DNA of 64,000 bases from assembly GCF_000429705.1 (NCBI RefSeq), contig NZ_KE386941.1:434001-498000 (forward strand), read 5' to 3'. Positions 26,950 to 35,004 of the stretch are shown one piece after another. Below the pieces are notes generated by a model. The model was not told where the DNA came from. It searched no databases and saw only the letters and a program-made list of their open reading frames with translations. The DNA is from Alteribacter aurantiacus DSM 18675. GTDB lineage: Bacteria > Bacillota > Bacilli > Bacillales > Salisediminibacteriaceae. Within the stretch, counting starts at the first letter, position 1. The number at the start of each line of letters is the position of its first letter. The position numbers and the translations under genes were made by a program.

Positions 26950-27888
26950 TCACACTCTCATATCTTTTACTCTGTGCACCCAAAGTAGAAAGCGGGCGAA
27001 CCGGTCCGTAAATGGCAAAATAACAGCGGATGAAAGAATGTTGAATACCGTAGCGGCATGTGCGAGTTGCATAGCAGGTGAATCAGCCGTGAGTTTGATT
27101 ACATCAGAAAAGATATGAATGAAAGGGAAGAATAATAAAACGCCCAAAACATTAATCCAAATATGTGCATATGCTGTTAACCGAGATTCTACGCTTCCCC
27201 CGATACTTGCAAGCCACGCTGTTACACACGTTCCAATGTTGGCTCCAAGCATAATGGCAATGCCAGTCGGTAGTGACAAAATGCTTTCATTCATAAAAGA
27301 CATGGTTATAGCAGAAACAGCCGAACTCGATTGGATAATCCCACTCATGACCACACCAATGATGAGTGCTACTGTTCCCTTTTCATCTGTACTCATCAAC
27401 CAGTCATGTACAGACGTGAGTGAGGTGAGTGGGTACGCGAGAGTTTCAAAACCATGCATCGCCACAAAGATACTTCCCAGCCCGAAAGTAAAACATCCAA
27501 TACAAAAGAAAGCGTGATTTCTTGTCATTAATAATGGTAAGCCGATTACAAGCAGAGGAATGACCAACCAGCTAATATCTAGTGCGACAATTTCAAGGGT
27601 TAGACATGTCCCTATATTGGCCCCAAGCATGATCCCGATGGAATGCCTAAAAGAAATGACGCGAGTAGCTACTAGTCCCACGGTCATGACCATGACAGCT
27701 GAACTGCTTTGAAGCAGTCCTGTTACAAGGGCGCCGATAACGAGTCCTTTATAAGGTCTATCAATAAAGCGTAATAGTAAATCTGTCATCCTCCTCCTCT
27801 GCAGGTTAAACAGACCTTGTCTCATGACAGTCATTCCGAATAGAAATAAAGCGATATATATGGCAAACAAAGAGAATAATTCTTTCAT
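26950..27888 (-). CDS. yqeW: Na/Pi cotransporter family protein (YqeW)
   Basis: Integral membrane protein of 312 residues with about eight hydrophobic segments. The paired signatures GLLQSSSAVMV and GIIQSSSAVSA, each followed by MLGANIGTC, are the inverted-repeat hallmarks of the Na/Pi cotransporter (NptA/PNaS) family. It probably moves phosphate with sodium; specificity is inferred. It lacks the C-terminal PhoU-like domain of longer relatives. AGGTGAGGTG fits the ATG at 27888 rather than the TTG three codons earlier. It is transcribed opposite to deoC and rpsU, as in B. subtilis. Confidence 0.9.
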   Translation of the reverse strand: MKELFSLFAIYIALFLFGMTVMRQGLFNLQRRRMTDLLLRFIDRPYKGLVIGALVTGLLQSSSAVMVMTVGLVATRVISFRHSIGIMLGANIGTCLTLEIVALDISWLVIPLLVIGLPLLMTRNHAFFCIGCFTFGLGSIFVAMHGFETLAYPLTSLTSVHDWLMSTDEKGTVALIIGVVMSGIIQSSSAVSAITMSFMNESILSLPTGIAIMLGANIGTCVTAWLASIGGSVESRLTAYAHIWINVLGVLLFFPFIHIFSDVIKLTADSPAMQLAHAATVFNILSSAVILPFTDRFARFLLWVHRVKDMRV

Positions 27889-27958
27889 GGACAACACCTC
27901 ACCTTATGTTTATGGTCAAATAAGACAACCATGACAAGGAATTAATGAACGATAAAAG

Positions 27959-27987
27959 TTGACCCGAGCAAATGATTCGTTTATAAT
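27959..27987 (+). promoter_or_regulatory. Sigma-A promoter for rpsU-yqeY
   Basis: TTGACC (27959-27964), 17 bases, TATAAT (27982-27987). It lies 60 bases before rpsU. Confidence 0.8.
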
Positions 27988-28046
27988 CATGAAAGACATG
28001 CAATTCAAGTGTGTCTTGATTGGTTGTTTGGAGGGAGGGAAACAGA

Positions 28047-28220
28047 ATGGCAGAAACAAAAGTACGTAAAAATGAATCTATCGATGCTGCCCTTCGTCGC
28101 TTCAAAAGAACGATGTCTAAAGAGGGTACATTAGCAGAGGTTCGTAAACGTAAACACTATGAAAAACCGAGCATCAAGAAAAAGAAGAAATCAGAAGCAG
28201 CTCGCAAGCGTAAGTTCTAA
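28047..28220 (+). CDS. rpsU: 30S ribosomal protein S21
   Basis: Small-subunit protein bS21, 57 residues. It includes VRKNESIDAALRRFKR and a strongly basic tail rich in Lys and Arg. GGAGGGAGGG precedes the ATG at 28047; a longer frame begins upstream at 28020. It is co-transcribed with yqeY, 18 bases downstream. Confidence 0.97.
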   Translation: MAETKVRKNESIDAALRRFKRTMSKEGTLAEVRKRKHYEKPSIKKKKKSEAARKRKF

Positions 28221-28238
28221 GGAGAGGGTGTTTTTTTC

Positions 28239-28682
28239 TTGGATCTTCAAAAGCAATTGAATGAAGACATGAAGCAAGCGATGAAGAATAGAGAGAAGCA
28301 ACGTCTCGTGGTCATTCGTTCCGTAAAGTCCGCTTTACAAAACGAACAGATCAAACAGGGGAAAGAACTTACTGAAGATGAAGCACTCACCGTTCTGGGT
28401 CGTGAGATGAAACAACGAAAAGAATCCCTCCAAGAATTTGAAAAAGCCAATCGTGATGATTTGGTTGCGAAAATGCAGGCAGAAATGGATGTACTTGTGG
28501 CCTATTTACCCAAACAACTTTCCGATGAGGAACTTCAATCCATTGTTGATGAGACAATTGAAGAAGTAGGAGCCTCTACGAAAGCTGACATGGGTAAAGT
28601 TATGGGAGCCATCATGCCAAAAGTCAAAGGAAAAGCCGACGGCAATCAAGTAAACCGACTCGTGCTGAAATCCTTGTCATAA
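28239..28682 (+). CDS. yqeY: YqeY/GatB-related protein
   Basis: A 147-residue GatB/YqeY-family protein, related to the tail domain of the amidotransferase subunit GatB that contacts tRNA. Conserved segments include RLVVIRSVKSALQNE, YLPKQLSDEEL and the C-terminal GKADGNQVNRLVL. The role in vivo is unclear. The start is TTG at 28239 with AAGGAGAGG upstream at a long spacing. Confidence 0.93.
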   Translation: MDLQKQLNEDMKQAMKNREKQRLVVIRSVKSALQNEQIKQGKELTEDEALTVLGREMKQRKESLQEFEKANRDDLVAKMQAEMDVLVAYLPKQLSDEELQSIVDETIEEVGASTKADMGKVMGAIMPKVKGKADGNQVNRLVLKSLS

Positions 28683-28692
28683 TAAAACAAGC

Positions 28693-28726
28693 AAGAGGAT
28701 GCGCTGAACGAAGCCATCCTCTTTTT
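28693..28726 (+). terminator. Terminator after yqeY
   Basis: Stem AAGAGGATGCGC / GCCATCCTCTT with a TTTTT tail, 11 bases after the stop. Confidence 0.85.
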
Positions 28727-28802
28727 GTATTCACTTAACCATCTTCTGCCTCCTCGTGGTCTTTCTTGAACACTGTTTTGGGAAGGGGGGAGGAAATGTT
28801 GA

Positions 28803-28884
28803 AGTCGAAGGGCCCGTATGCTTCAACCGGAAATTGAATGATAAAGAAAATAATGAAAAAGAAACAATCTATACGAAACCAACC
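28803..28884 (+). repeat. About 82-bp direct repeat, copy 2
   Basis: Partner of 25971-26052. Shared blocks are CGAAGG-GCCCGTATGCTTC, AAAATAATGAAAAAG and AACAATCTATAC. By eye about three quarters of positions agree. Both copies lie after a terminator and before a promoter. Confidence 0.7.
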
Positions 28885-29035
28885 TTTCTAAAAAGGTGAA
28901 TTAGTAAATAGTAGTTTTAACATGGAAGTTCCTACATAGATCTGCAAAAGGCAAATGGATGATGGATGAAATGGAAATGATAAGCACAAAAGGAGAATCG
29001 GTTTCGCTTTTAGGTTAAAATGATTAGTAAAAGTA

Positions 29036-29064
29036 TGAAACCTTTTTATCCTACACTTCGTATA
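29036..29064 (+). promoter_or_regulatory. Sigma-W-type promoter of the yqeZ-floA operon
   Basis: TGAAAC (29036-29041), 17 bases, CGTATA (29059-29064), a close match to the sigma-W consensus (TGAAAC, 16-17 bases, CGTA). In B. subtilis yqeZ-yqfA-yqfB is a known sigma-W operon induced by cell-envelope stress. Confidence 0.8.
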
Positions 29065-29126
29065 CACAAGTAACGTCGCTTTTATATGAAGGATGCCAAT
29101 TACATAAGAAAGGGGGAATGGACTTT

Positions 29127-30464
29127 ATGGTAGCTAAGGCTTTTAGGATGTCGTTGTACTCAGTATGTTTACTTACAGGACTCCTGCTTCTTTTGTTCCC
29201 ACCTCCAGTCCAAAGTGACGGTGAAGGAAAGCTCGTTTACTATATTCCGGTAGAGCAAACAGTAGAAAGAGGACTACTTGCTTTTATGGAAAGATCCTTT
29301 GAAGCAGCAGCGGAAGAAGGAGCCGACCATATCGTACTGGAAGTTGATACTCCGGGAGGGTTTGTGGATGCTGCTGGTCGAATTGCAAACCTTATGAATA
29401 ACACGGATATTCCGATAACCGCATTTGTTGTCAACGAAGCATTAAGTGCAGGTGCTTATATTTCGTTAATTGCCGATAATATTGTGATGATGCCGGGTAC
29501 TGATATGGGTTCTGCGGCTGTGGTTGATGGAGCCGGTAATGCTGCTGAAGATAAGTCACAATCGGTGTGGCTTGCAAGGATGCAAGATGCAGCTGAAAAA
29601 AATGGTCGCGATCCGATCTATGCATTAGCCATGGCCGACCGTAGTATCGACCTTGAAGAGTATAGAGTGGATGGAGAGAGCCTTCTTACCTTTAATGCCA
29701 ATGAAGCGTTAGAGGCGGGCTATGCTGAAGCGATTGCGAGCAATCGCGAGGAATTACTCGAGTTTCTCGGAATGGAAAATGCCATTGAACGAGAAATGGA
29801 AGTAAGTTTTGCAGAACAAATTGCCCGTTTTGTGACTCACCCGATTGTGGTTCCGATTTTACTGTCGATCGGAAGCTTAGGGCTTGTTCTTGAGCTCTAC
29901 TCACCTGGATTTGGTATCCCTGGTCTAATGGGGATAAGTGCTTTGCTCCTTTATTTCTTCGGTCATACGGTAGCCGGGTTTGCAGGATGGGAAACCTATA
30001 TTTTGTTTGGTATAGGAATTGTACTCGTCGTGATCGAGATCATAGTTCCGGGGTTTGGCATCTTCGGGATTTTGGGGATAGGGGCCATCATATCGAGTCT
30101 TGTGCTTGGATCGTATAGTACGATGAACGTGATGGTGTCTATCCTTATTGCAGGAGTAGTAACCTTGGTTGCAATTACTTTATTATTTAAATATGCCGGA
30201 TTCCGAGGACCGATGAAAAAAGTGATTTTGTTTGATTCAACTAAGAGTGAAGAAGGCTATGTGTCAAATGAAACAAGAAAAGAACTAGTGGGAACATTAG
30301 GCGAAGCGTTAACCGTCTTAAGACCTTCAGGAACAGCGCTCGTGAATGATGAACGACTTGACGTGGTTTCTGAAGGAGGCTATATTGAACAAGGAAGGAA
30401 AGTAAAGGTAGTCCGAACGGCAGGTTCAAGGATTGTTGTACGGGAAGTAATGGACAACGAGTAA
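29127..30464 (+). CDS. yqeZ: NfeD-family membrane serine protease (YqeZ)
   Basis: Long-form NfeD protein of 445 residues: a signal or anchor segment (about 8-28), a ClpP-like protease domain (about 37-215), several membrane helices (about 230-350) and a C-terminal OB fold. The protease domain shows LEVDTPGGFVDAA and a nucleophile region EALSAGAYISL (Ser within LSAGA). The NfeD OB fold usually binds a neighbouring flotillin or stomatin, here floA, 43 bases downstream. An ATG at 29118 abuts the AGGGGG site, so the ATG at 29127 is preferred. Confidence 0.93.
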   Translation: MVAKAFRMSLYSVCLLTGLLLLLFPPPVQSDGEGKLVYYIPVEQTVERGLLAFMERSFEAAAEEGADHIVLEVDTPGGFVDAAGRIANLMNNTDIPITAFVVNEALSAGAYISLIADNIVMMPGTDMGSAAVVDGAGNAAEDKSQSVWLARMQDAAEKNGRDPIYALAMADRSIDLEEYRVDGESLLTFNANEALEAGYAEAIASNREELLEFLGMENAIEREMEVSFAEQIARFVTHPIVVPILLSIGSLGLVLELYSPGFGIPGLMGISALLLYFFGHTVAGFAGWETYILFGIGIVLVVIEIIVPGFGIFGILGIGAIISSLVLGSYSTMNVMVSILIAGVVTLVAITLLFKYAGFRGPMKKVILFDSTKSEEGYVSNETRKELVGTLGEALTVLRPSGTALVNDERLDVVSEGGYIEQGRKVKVVRTAGSRIVVREVMDNE

Positions 30465-30507
30465 TTGGGTAGCTATTGGATTATGAAAAATCGAGGAGGA
30501 TGAACAC

Positions 30508-31518
30508 ATGGCAACAGATCAATTAATGATCCTGATTGGATTAGGAGCAATTGTAATTTTCTTTGTGGTACTATTCACATTTGTACCTGTTATGCTCTGG
30601 ATTTCTGCATGGGCAGCCGGCGTTAAGCTTGGCATTTGGCAACTAGTAGGGATGAGGCTTCGTCGAGTTATTCCCCACCGCGTTGTTAACCCGTTGATTA
30701 AGGCTGTAAAAGCAGGACTAGACTTAAACACGAACAAACTTGAAGGGCACTATCTTGCAGGTGGTAACGTAGACCGTGTTGTTAATGCGCTTATTGCTGC
30801 ACAGCGTGCAAATATCGAGCTTAGCTTCGAACGTGCTGCGGCGATTGACCTTGCAGGACGTGACGTGCTTGAAGCCGTTCAAATGAGTGTTAACCCTAAA
30901 GTTATTGAAACACCATTCATTGCTGGTGTAGCGATGGACGGAATTGAAGTAAAAGCGAAAGCACGTATTACGGTACGTGCAAACATCGACCGCCTTGTCG
31001 GTGGTGCCGGTGAAGATACCGTTATTGCCCGTGTAGGTGAAGGGATTGTATCGACGATCGGTTCTTCTGAAAGTCACAAAAAAGTACTTGAGAACCCGGA
31101 TTTGATTTCTCAAACTGTCCTTAAAAAAGGATTGGATTCCGGTACGGCATTTGAAATTCTCTCGATTGATATTGCTGATATTGACATCGGTAAAAACATC
31201 GGTGCCGGTCTTCAAACGGACCAAGCGGAAGCGGACAAGAAGATTGCTCAAGCGAAAGCGGAAGAGCGTCGTGCGATGGCCGTTGCAAAAGAACAAGAGA
31301 TGAAGGCCCGCGTAGAAGAAATGCGCGCGAAAGTGGTAGAAGCAGAAGCAGAAGTACCACTTGCTATGTCAGAAGCACTCCGTTCCGGAAACCTCGGCGT
31401 TATGGATTACATGAACTTCAACAACGTTAAAGCCGATACGGATATGAGAGATTCAATCGGTAAGGCTACGGATGATGGAGAAGAGGGCGACCAGACAAAA
31501 CGACCAACAGATCGCTAA
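30508..31518 (+). CDS. floA: Flotillin-like protein FloA
   Basis: Scaffold of functional membrane microdomains (B. subtilis YqfA). It has 336 residues: an N-terminal membrane hairpin (about 5-33), an SPFH/band-7-like domain with ITVRANIDRLVGGAGEDT, and a C-terminal region rich in Ala, Glu and Lys (AKAEERRAMAVAKEQEMK) that forms coiled coils. AGGAGGA lies 10 bases before the ATG. Together with yqeZ it forms the conserved envelope-stress unit behind the sigma-W promoter. The tail is acidic. Confidence 0.96.
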   Translation: MATDQLMILIGLGAIVIFFVVLFTFVPVMLWISAWAAGVKLGIWQLVGMRLRRVIPHRVVNPLIKAVKAGLDLNTNKLEGHYLAGGNVDRVVNALIAAQRANIELSFERAAAIDLAGRDVLEAVQMSVNPKVIETPFIAGVAMDGIEVKAKARITVRANIDRLVGGAGEDTVIARVGEGIVSTIGSSESHKKVLENPDLISQTVLKKGLDSGTAFEILSIDIADIDIGKNIGAGLQTDQAEADKKIAQAKAEERRAMAVAKEQEMKARVEEMRAKVVEAEAEVPLAMSEALRSGNLGVMDYMNFNNVKADTDMRDSIGKATDDGEEGDQTKRPTDR

Positions 31519-31556
31519 TGGTCTCTGTACCGCTTTCATGAAGGGAGCGCTGAATA

Positions 31557-32150
31557 ATGGAAGGGTTAATTAATTTGCTGCTCAACAACCCTCTGTTGTT
31601 ATTGTTTGCGATCTTTGGTCTGATCAGTCTCTTTGGAGGAGCAGGAGCTGCTAAGAAAGGTGATCAAAACCAAAGGCAACGACCGCAACAAAGACAACAG
31701 GGCGGTCAGCCGGCAAAAGAAGAACGAGATATCGATTGGAAGCAAATCTTTGGCGTTGAAGAGGAAGAACAGTATGATCGGAAACAGCCTCGAGCGGAGT
31801 CAGACACATACAAAGCTCCGAGGTCGTTGGGAGAATCGGAACCTAAGCCCGATCAATATGCTGCCGACCAACAAGGTCGAAGAGAGCTTGCTCAAACCAA
31901 CGATGACCTTAATGATCGATATGAAGAAATGAAACGAAGAAAGCAAGAAGCAAAACGGAGATCAAGTAAGATCGATGATGAATCTCCAATTTTCCAAAAA
32001 GACATCACTCGTAAAGAGAAAGTTGAATTGGATTTTAGTTCCATATCAAGAGAAGATGCAGTCAAAGGTGTGGTTTGGTCAGAGATTCTCGGACCGCCAC
32101 GATCACGTAACCCGAGAAGGCAAAATAGTTATGGGAGAAGGCGAGGATAA
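31557..32150 (+). CDS. Membrane-anchored hypothetical protein in the floA operon
   Basis: 197 residues with a hydrophobic N-terminus (about 3-27, LLLNNPLLLLFAIFGLISL) followed by a Gly-Ala turn and a long, charged, Gln-, Arg- and Glu-rich region that is probably disordered or partly coiled (RYEEMKRRKQEAKRR). It occupies the place of yqfB in B. subtilis but is much longer than I expect for YqfB, so I do not transfer the name. AAGGGAG precedes the ATG. Position behind floA and before a terminator suggests sigma-W control and a role at FloA assemblies, which is inference. Confidence 0.75.
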   Translation: MEGLINLLLNNPLLLLFAIFGLISLFGGAGAAKKGDQNQRQRPQQRQQGGQPAKEERDIDWKQIFGVEEEEQYDRKQPRAESDTYKAPRSLGESEPKPDQYAADQQGRRELAQTNDDLNDRYEEMKRRKQEAKRRSSKIDDESPIFQKDITRKEKVELDFSSISREDAVKGVVWSEILGPPRSRNPRRQNSYGRRRG

Positions 32151-32321
32151 TTCCTCGTCTTTTTTTTGTGCTTGTGCGGTTTTAGAGCATGTGAGAGTGA
32201 AACCGTTAATAACCGGATTGAAACCGTTAAATCTATGTGGCAAGCCGTCAATCTCACTACCGAACCGGTAAATGACGTACGTATAGCCGTTAATACCTGC
32301 CCCGAATCCGGTAATCGCCAT
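32103..32321 (-). CDS. Candidate small protein with six heptapeptide repeats
   Basis: An open frame of 72 residues. The ATG at 32321 has a good site (GAGGAGGG, 2-3 bases from the ATG when counted to the last G). Residues 3-44 read as six heptads: ITGFGAG, INGYTYV, IYRFGSE, IDGLPHR, FNGFNPV and INGFTLT, with consensus I-N-G-F-x-x-x. The rest crosses the terminator of the gene above and overlaps its 3' end by 48 bases, which argues against a real C-terminus. I do not recognise the family. It may be a true small gene, a remnant, or chance coding of a DNA repeat. Confidence 0.3.
   Translation of the reverse strand: MAITGFGAGINGYTYVIYRFGSEIDGLPHRFNGFNPVINGFTLTCSKTAQAQKKDEELSSPSPITILPSRVT
32140..32167 (+). 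terminator. Terminator of the yqeZ-floA operon
   Basis: Stem GGCGAGGA / TCCTCGTC (one wobble) with a TAAT loop and a run of eight T. It overlaps the end of the third gene. Confidence 0.85.
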
Positions 32322-32326
32322 AACCC
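32201..32326. repeat. 21-bp periodic degenerate repeat array
   Basis: Six units beginning at 32201, 32222, 32243, 32263, 32285 and 32306 (steps 21, 21, 20, 22, 21). Each starts with a variant of A-N-CCG-K-YAAT (for example AACCGTTAAT, AGCCGTCAAT, AACCGGTAAAT, ATCCGGTAAT). The phase equals seven codons of the reverse-strand frame at 32103-32321. Confidence 0.65.
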
Positions 32327-32442
32327 TCCTCTCAAATTGGCAGAAAGTCACCACAAGGGTTTCCAATAGCTGATCCCGATTCATACCAAGACCTATTCTC
32401 ATTCCCATTAGAAGACCTTATCGGGAAAATTCGTAAAACGTG

Positions 32443-32471
32443 TGATACCTTCCTGTTTATTTACATAGATA
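32443..32471 (+). promoter_or_regulatory. Possible sigma-E promoter for yqfC-yqfD
   Basis: TGATACC (32443-32449), 14 bases, CATAGATA (32464-32471). The match to the sigma-E consensus is partial (TCATATT, CATACAAT), but the spacing is right and yqfCD belongs to the sigma-E regulon in B. subtilis. Confidence 0.35.
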
Positions 32472-32492
32472 TGAGAGGAAAGGGGGTTCATC

Positions 32493-32777
32493 ATGAAAAA
32501 GATGAGACGATGGGTCAAACAGTGGATGACAGAGAGAATGGAATTGCCTGCTGATGTCATGATGGACCTTCCTCGGATTACAATGGTCGGGCACCTTCAC
32601 ATTTACATAGAGAATCATCGAGGGGTTTTGCGCTTCTCCCGAGAGGAGATGCGACTTCGCCTTGATGACGGACAGCTGCTCATTCGAGGAGAAGGCTTTG
32701 TCATAAAAACAATCTTACCGGAAGAAATCCTTTTGGAAGGAAAGATCTTAAGCGTTCAATACGTGTTTGAAACTTAG
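32493..32777 (+). CDS. yqfC: Sporulation protein YqfC (YabP family)
   Basis: A 94-residue YabP/YqfC-family protein containing LPRITMVGHLHIYIENHRG and a beta-rich C-terminus (LLIRGEGFVIKTI). The family is confined to spore formers and made in the mother cell. Its molecular role is not settled. AAAGGGGG lies before the ATG and yqfD follows 20 bases later. Confidence 0.93.
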   Translation: MKKMRRWVKQWMTERMELPADVMMDLPRITMVGHLHIYIENHRGVLRFSREEMRLRLDDGQLLIRGEGFVIKTILPEEILLEGKILSVQYVFET

Positions 32778-32797
32778 ACAGGCAGGTGAACGGGTAA

Positions 32798-33985
32798 ATG
32801 AAAAACATGTGGGTCAATACATTCTCCGGTTATGTTCGCATAAAGGTAGTGGGAACATATCCTGAGTTATTTATTAATCGTTGCACCGAGAAGAGGTTAA
32901 TGATTTGGGATATTAGACAAGCAGAGGATAAATCGTATCTTTGTTCTGTTCTCCTCGATGATGTGAAACGTTTGAGAAAAGTCGCTCGGGAATCAGGTTG
33001 TAAAATTCGTTTTATTGAGCGTAAGGGGGCGCCATTTTTACTTAAAAAGATGATCACACGAACGGGGTTTGTGACTGGGGCAGCCTTGTTTATTGCAATG
33101 CTGTTTATATTAGCCAACATGGTTTGGAATATTGAGATCGACGGTGCTTCTCCTGCTATGGAGCATGAGATTAGACAAAAAGTGGACGAACTAGGTATTC
33201 AAAAAGGGAAGTTACAATTCAGGCTTCCACCCCCTGAAGTAATTCAAGAACAAATCAGTGATAAAATTCCGGATGCCACATGGATTGGTGTAACCATTCG
33301 TGGTACAACGTATCATTTTCAAGTAGTTGAAAAGGAGCTAGCGGAAAAAGAGCCCCCAGAGGCCCCAGGACACCTGGTAGCAACCCGGAAGGCGATCATT
33401 CATCATATGTTCGTTGAACAGGGTAGCGCTGTTGTTGAAGCCAATCAAGTCGTTCAAAAAGGGGACTTGCTTGTAACTGGACTGATCGGTAAAGAAGGAA
33501 AAGAACAGAGAGTGACGGCCAAGGGAGAAGTGTACGGGGAAGTCTGGTATAAAGCAACCGTGGAAGTACCTCTAGAGCAAGACTTTCAAGTGGTTACCGG
33601 AGAGGCTCATACGCGCCATTCCGTAAAAATTGGTAGTTGGGACATTCCGTTATGGGGGTTTGGCGATCATGAGTTCCAACATGCCAAACAAGAAGAGTAT
33701 GAACGCCCCTTTTCACCATTTAACTACTCACTGCCAATATCATATAAACGGATTATGAATAGGGAGACTGAAAGCATGGAACAGATCTATTCCTATCAAG
33801 AAGCCCTTACTGTGGCGAAAGAAAAATCCCGAGCCGAAATATTGGAACGGTTTAGTGATAAGGCCGAAATAATGGGAGAAAAAGTTTTGCACGAAGAAGA
33901 ACGGAATGGTAAAGTTAAGGTAACCATACACTATCGAGTAATCGATAATATATCCAGAAAACAACCGATCATTCAAGGAGATTGA
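32798..33985 (+). CDS. yqfD: Sporulation protein YqfD
   Basis: A 395-residue membrane protein of the YqfD family, expressed in the mother cell in B. subtilis. The N-terminal domain begins MKNMWVNTFSGYVRIKV, one membrane segment lies near 95-113 (GAALFIAMLFILANMVW), and a large extracytoplasmic domain follows with GLIGKEGKEQ and DIPLWGFGDHEF. It pairs with yqfC here as in other spore formers. AGGTGAACGGG supports the ATG. Confidence 0.93.
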   Translation: MKNMWVNTFSGYVRIKVVGTYPELFINRCTEKRLMIWDIRQAEDKSYLCSVLLDDVKRLRKVARESGCKIRFIERKGAPFLLKKMITRTGFVTGAALFIAMLFILANMVWNIEIDGASPAMEHEIRQKVDELGIQKGKLQFRLPPPEVIQEQISDKIPDATWIGVTIRGTTYHFQVVEKELAEKEPPEAPGHLVATRKAIIHHMFVEQGSAVVEANQVVQKGDLLVTGLIGKEGKEQRVTAKGEVYGEVWYKATVEVPLEQDFQVVTGEAHTRHSVKIGSWDIPLWGFGDHEFQHAKQEEYERPFSPFNYSLPISYKRIMNRETESMEQIYSYQEALTVAKEKSRAEILERFSDKAEIMGEKVLHEEERNGKVKVTIHYRVIDNISRKQPIIQGD

Positions 33986-33990
33986 GACTA

Positions 33991-34962
33991 TTGACAGATA
34001 TCAAACAGACGATTGATTTGCAAGTACAGGACGGTAATGAAGTTCAAGCGTTATTTGGTCCGAATGACCGTCACCTAACCCGCTTGGAAGAAAAACTGAA
34101 TGTAACCATATTAACAAGAGGCGAGCAAGTAACCGTTGTCGGAACTGAAGACGCGGTTATGCTCGTCCAAAATACTTTGCAAATGCTTTTGGACTTGATA
34201 CGAAAAGGAACAACCTTACAAGAACGTGATGTTGTTTATGCAGCTCAATTGGCTCAAAAGGGACAATTAGACCAGTTGGCGGACTTGTTTGATGAAAAAA
34301 TTACGGTGAATGCCAAGGGGAAACCGATCCTTGCTAAAACCATCGGTCAGCGCCATTATGTGAGCTCCATTCGTAAAAGAGATATTGTATTTGGAATCGG
34401 TCCTGCTGGTACAGGGAAGACGTATCTAGCGGTTGTTATGGCTGTTCACGCGTTAAAAGAAGGACATGTAAAGCGGATCGTTCTTACGAGACCTGCAGTA
34501 GAAGCGGGGGAGAACCTAGGTTTTCTACCAGGGGACTTAAAAGAAAAGGTCGACCCTTACCTCAGGCCTTTATATGATGCTCTTCATGACGTATTAGGAC
34601 AAGAACAGACGGTTCGCCTCTTAGAAAGAGGAACCATTGAAATTGCACCATTGGCATACATGAGGGGACGTACATTGGACGACTCATTTGTTATTTTGGA
34701 TGAGGCACAAAACACAACGAAAGAACAAATAAAAATGTTTTTAACTCGACTTGGTTTTGGCTCTAAAATGGTTATTACTGGTGACTTATCTCAAATTGAC
34801 TTACCAAAAGGCAAAGTATCCGGATTAAAAGTGGCAAGTGCGATCCTCTCAAATGTGAAAGGGATCGACTTTCATTTTCTTGAAGCATCAGATGTCGTTC
34901 GTCATACTCTTGTTCAACGAATTATTGATGCCTATGATTCAGAAGAGAAAAAGGAGAACTAA
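33991..34962 (+). CDS. phoH: PhoH-like ATPase (PhoL)
   Basis: A 323-residue P-loop protein with an N-terminal KH-like domain, Walker A GPAGTGKT (about 138-145) and Walker B FVILDEAQN. PhoH-family proteins act in RNA metabolism near YbeY, which lies two genes downstream. A TTG at 33982 directly abuts the AAGGAG site, so the TTG at 33991 (start MTDIKQ) is the better choice. B. subtilis calls it yqfE or phoL. Confidence 0.93.
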   Translation: MTDIKQTIDLQVQDGNEVQALFGPNDRHLTRLEEKLNVTILTRGEQVTVVGTEDAVMLVQNTLQMLLDLIRKGTTLQERDVVYAAQLAQKGQLDQLADLFDEKITVNAKGKPILAKTIGQRHYVSSIRKRDIVFGIGPAGTGKTYLAVVMAVHALKEGHVKRIVLTRPAVEAGENLGFLPGDLKEKVDPYLRPLYDALHDVLGQEQTVRLLERGTIEIAPLAYMRGRTLDDSFVILDEAQNTTKEQIKMFLTRLGFGSKMVITGDLSQIDLPKGKVSGLKVASAILSNVKGIDFHFLEASDVVRHTLVQRIIDAYDSEEKKEN

Positions 34963-35004
34963 CGCTATTTAATGTAACGTTGTCAAGAATATGGGGTGAA
35001 AAGT

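Larger units (their letters stand above)
28683..29126. other. Intergenic region between yqeY and the yqeZ operon
   Basis: About 440 bases holding the yqeY terminator, the second copy of the 82-bp direct repeat (28803-28884) and a sigma-W-type promoter (29036-29064). I recognise no gene in it. Confidence 0.65.

Noticed and set aside
27119..27517. 132-codon forward frame within the Na/Pi cotransporter gene
   Set aside because: Complement of a membrane protein gene with clear family motifs; no ribosome binding site.
30724..31296. 190-codon reverse frame inside floA
   Set aside because: It is the complement of a highly conserved gene; composition rich in Arg, Thr and Phe, and no ribosome binding site. 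A shadow frame.
32201..32326. CRISPR array
   Set aside because: Units are 21 bases end to end, degenerate, and have no unique spacers or cas genes nearby.
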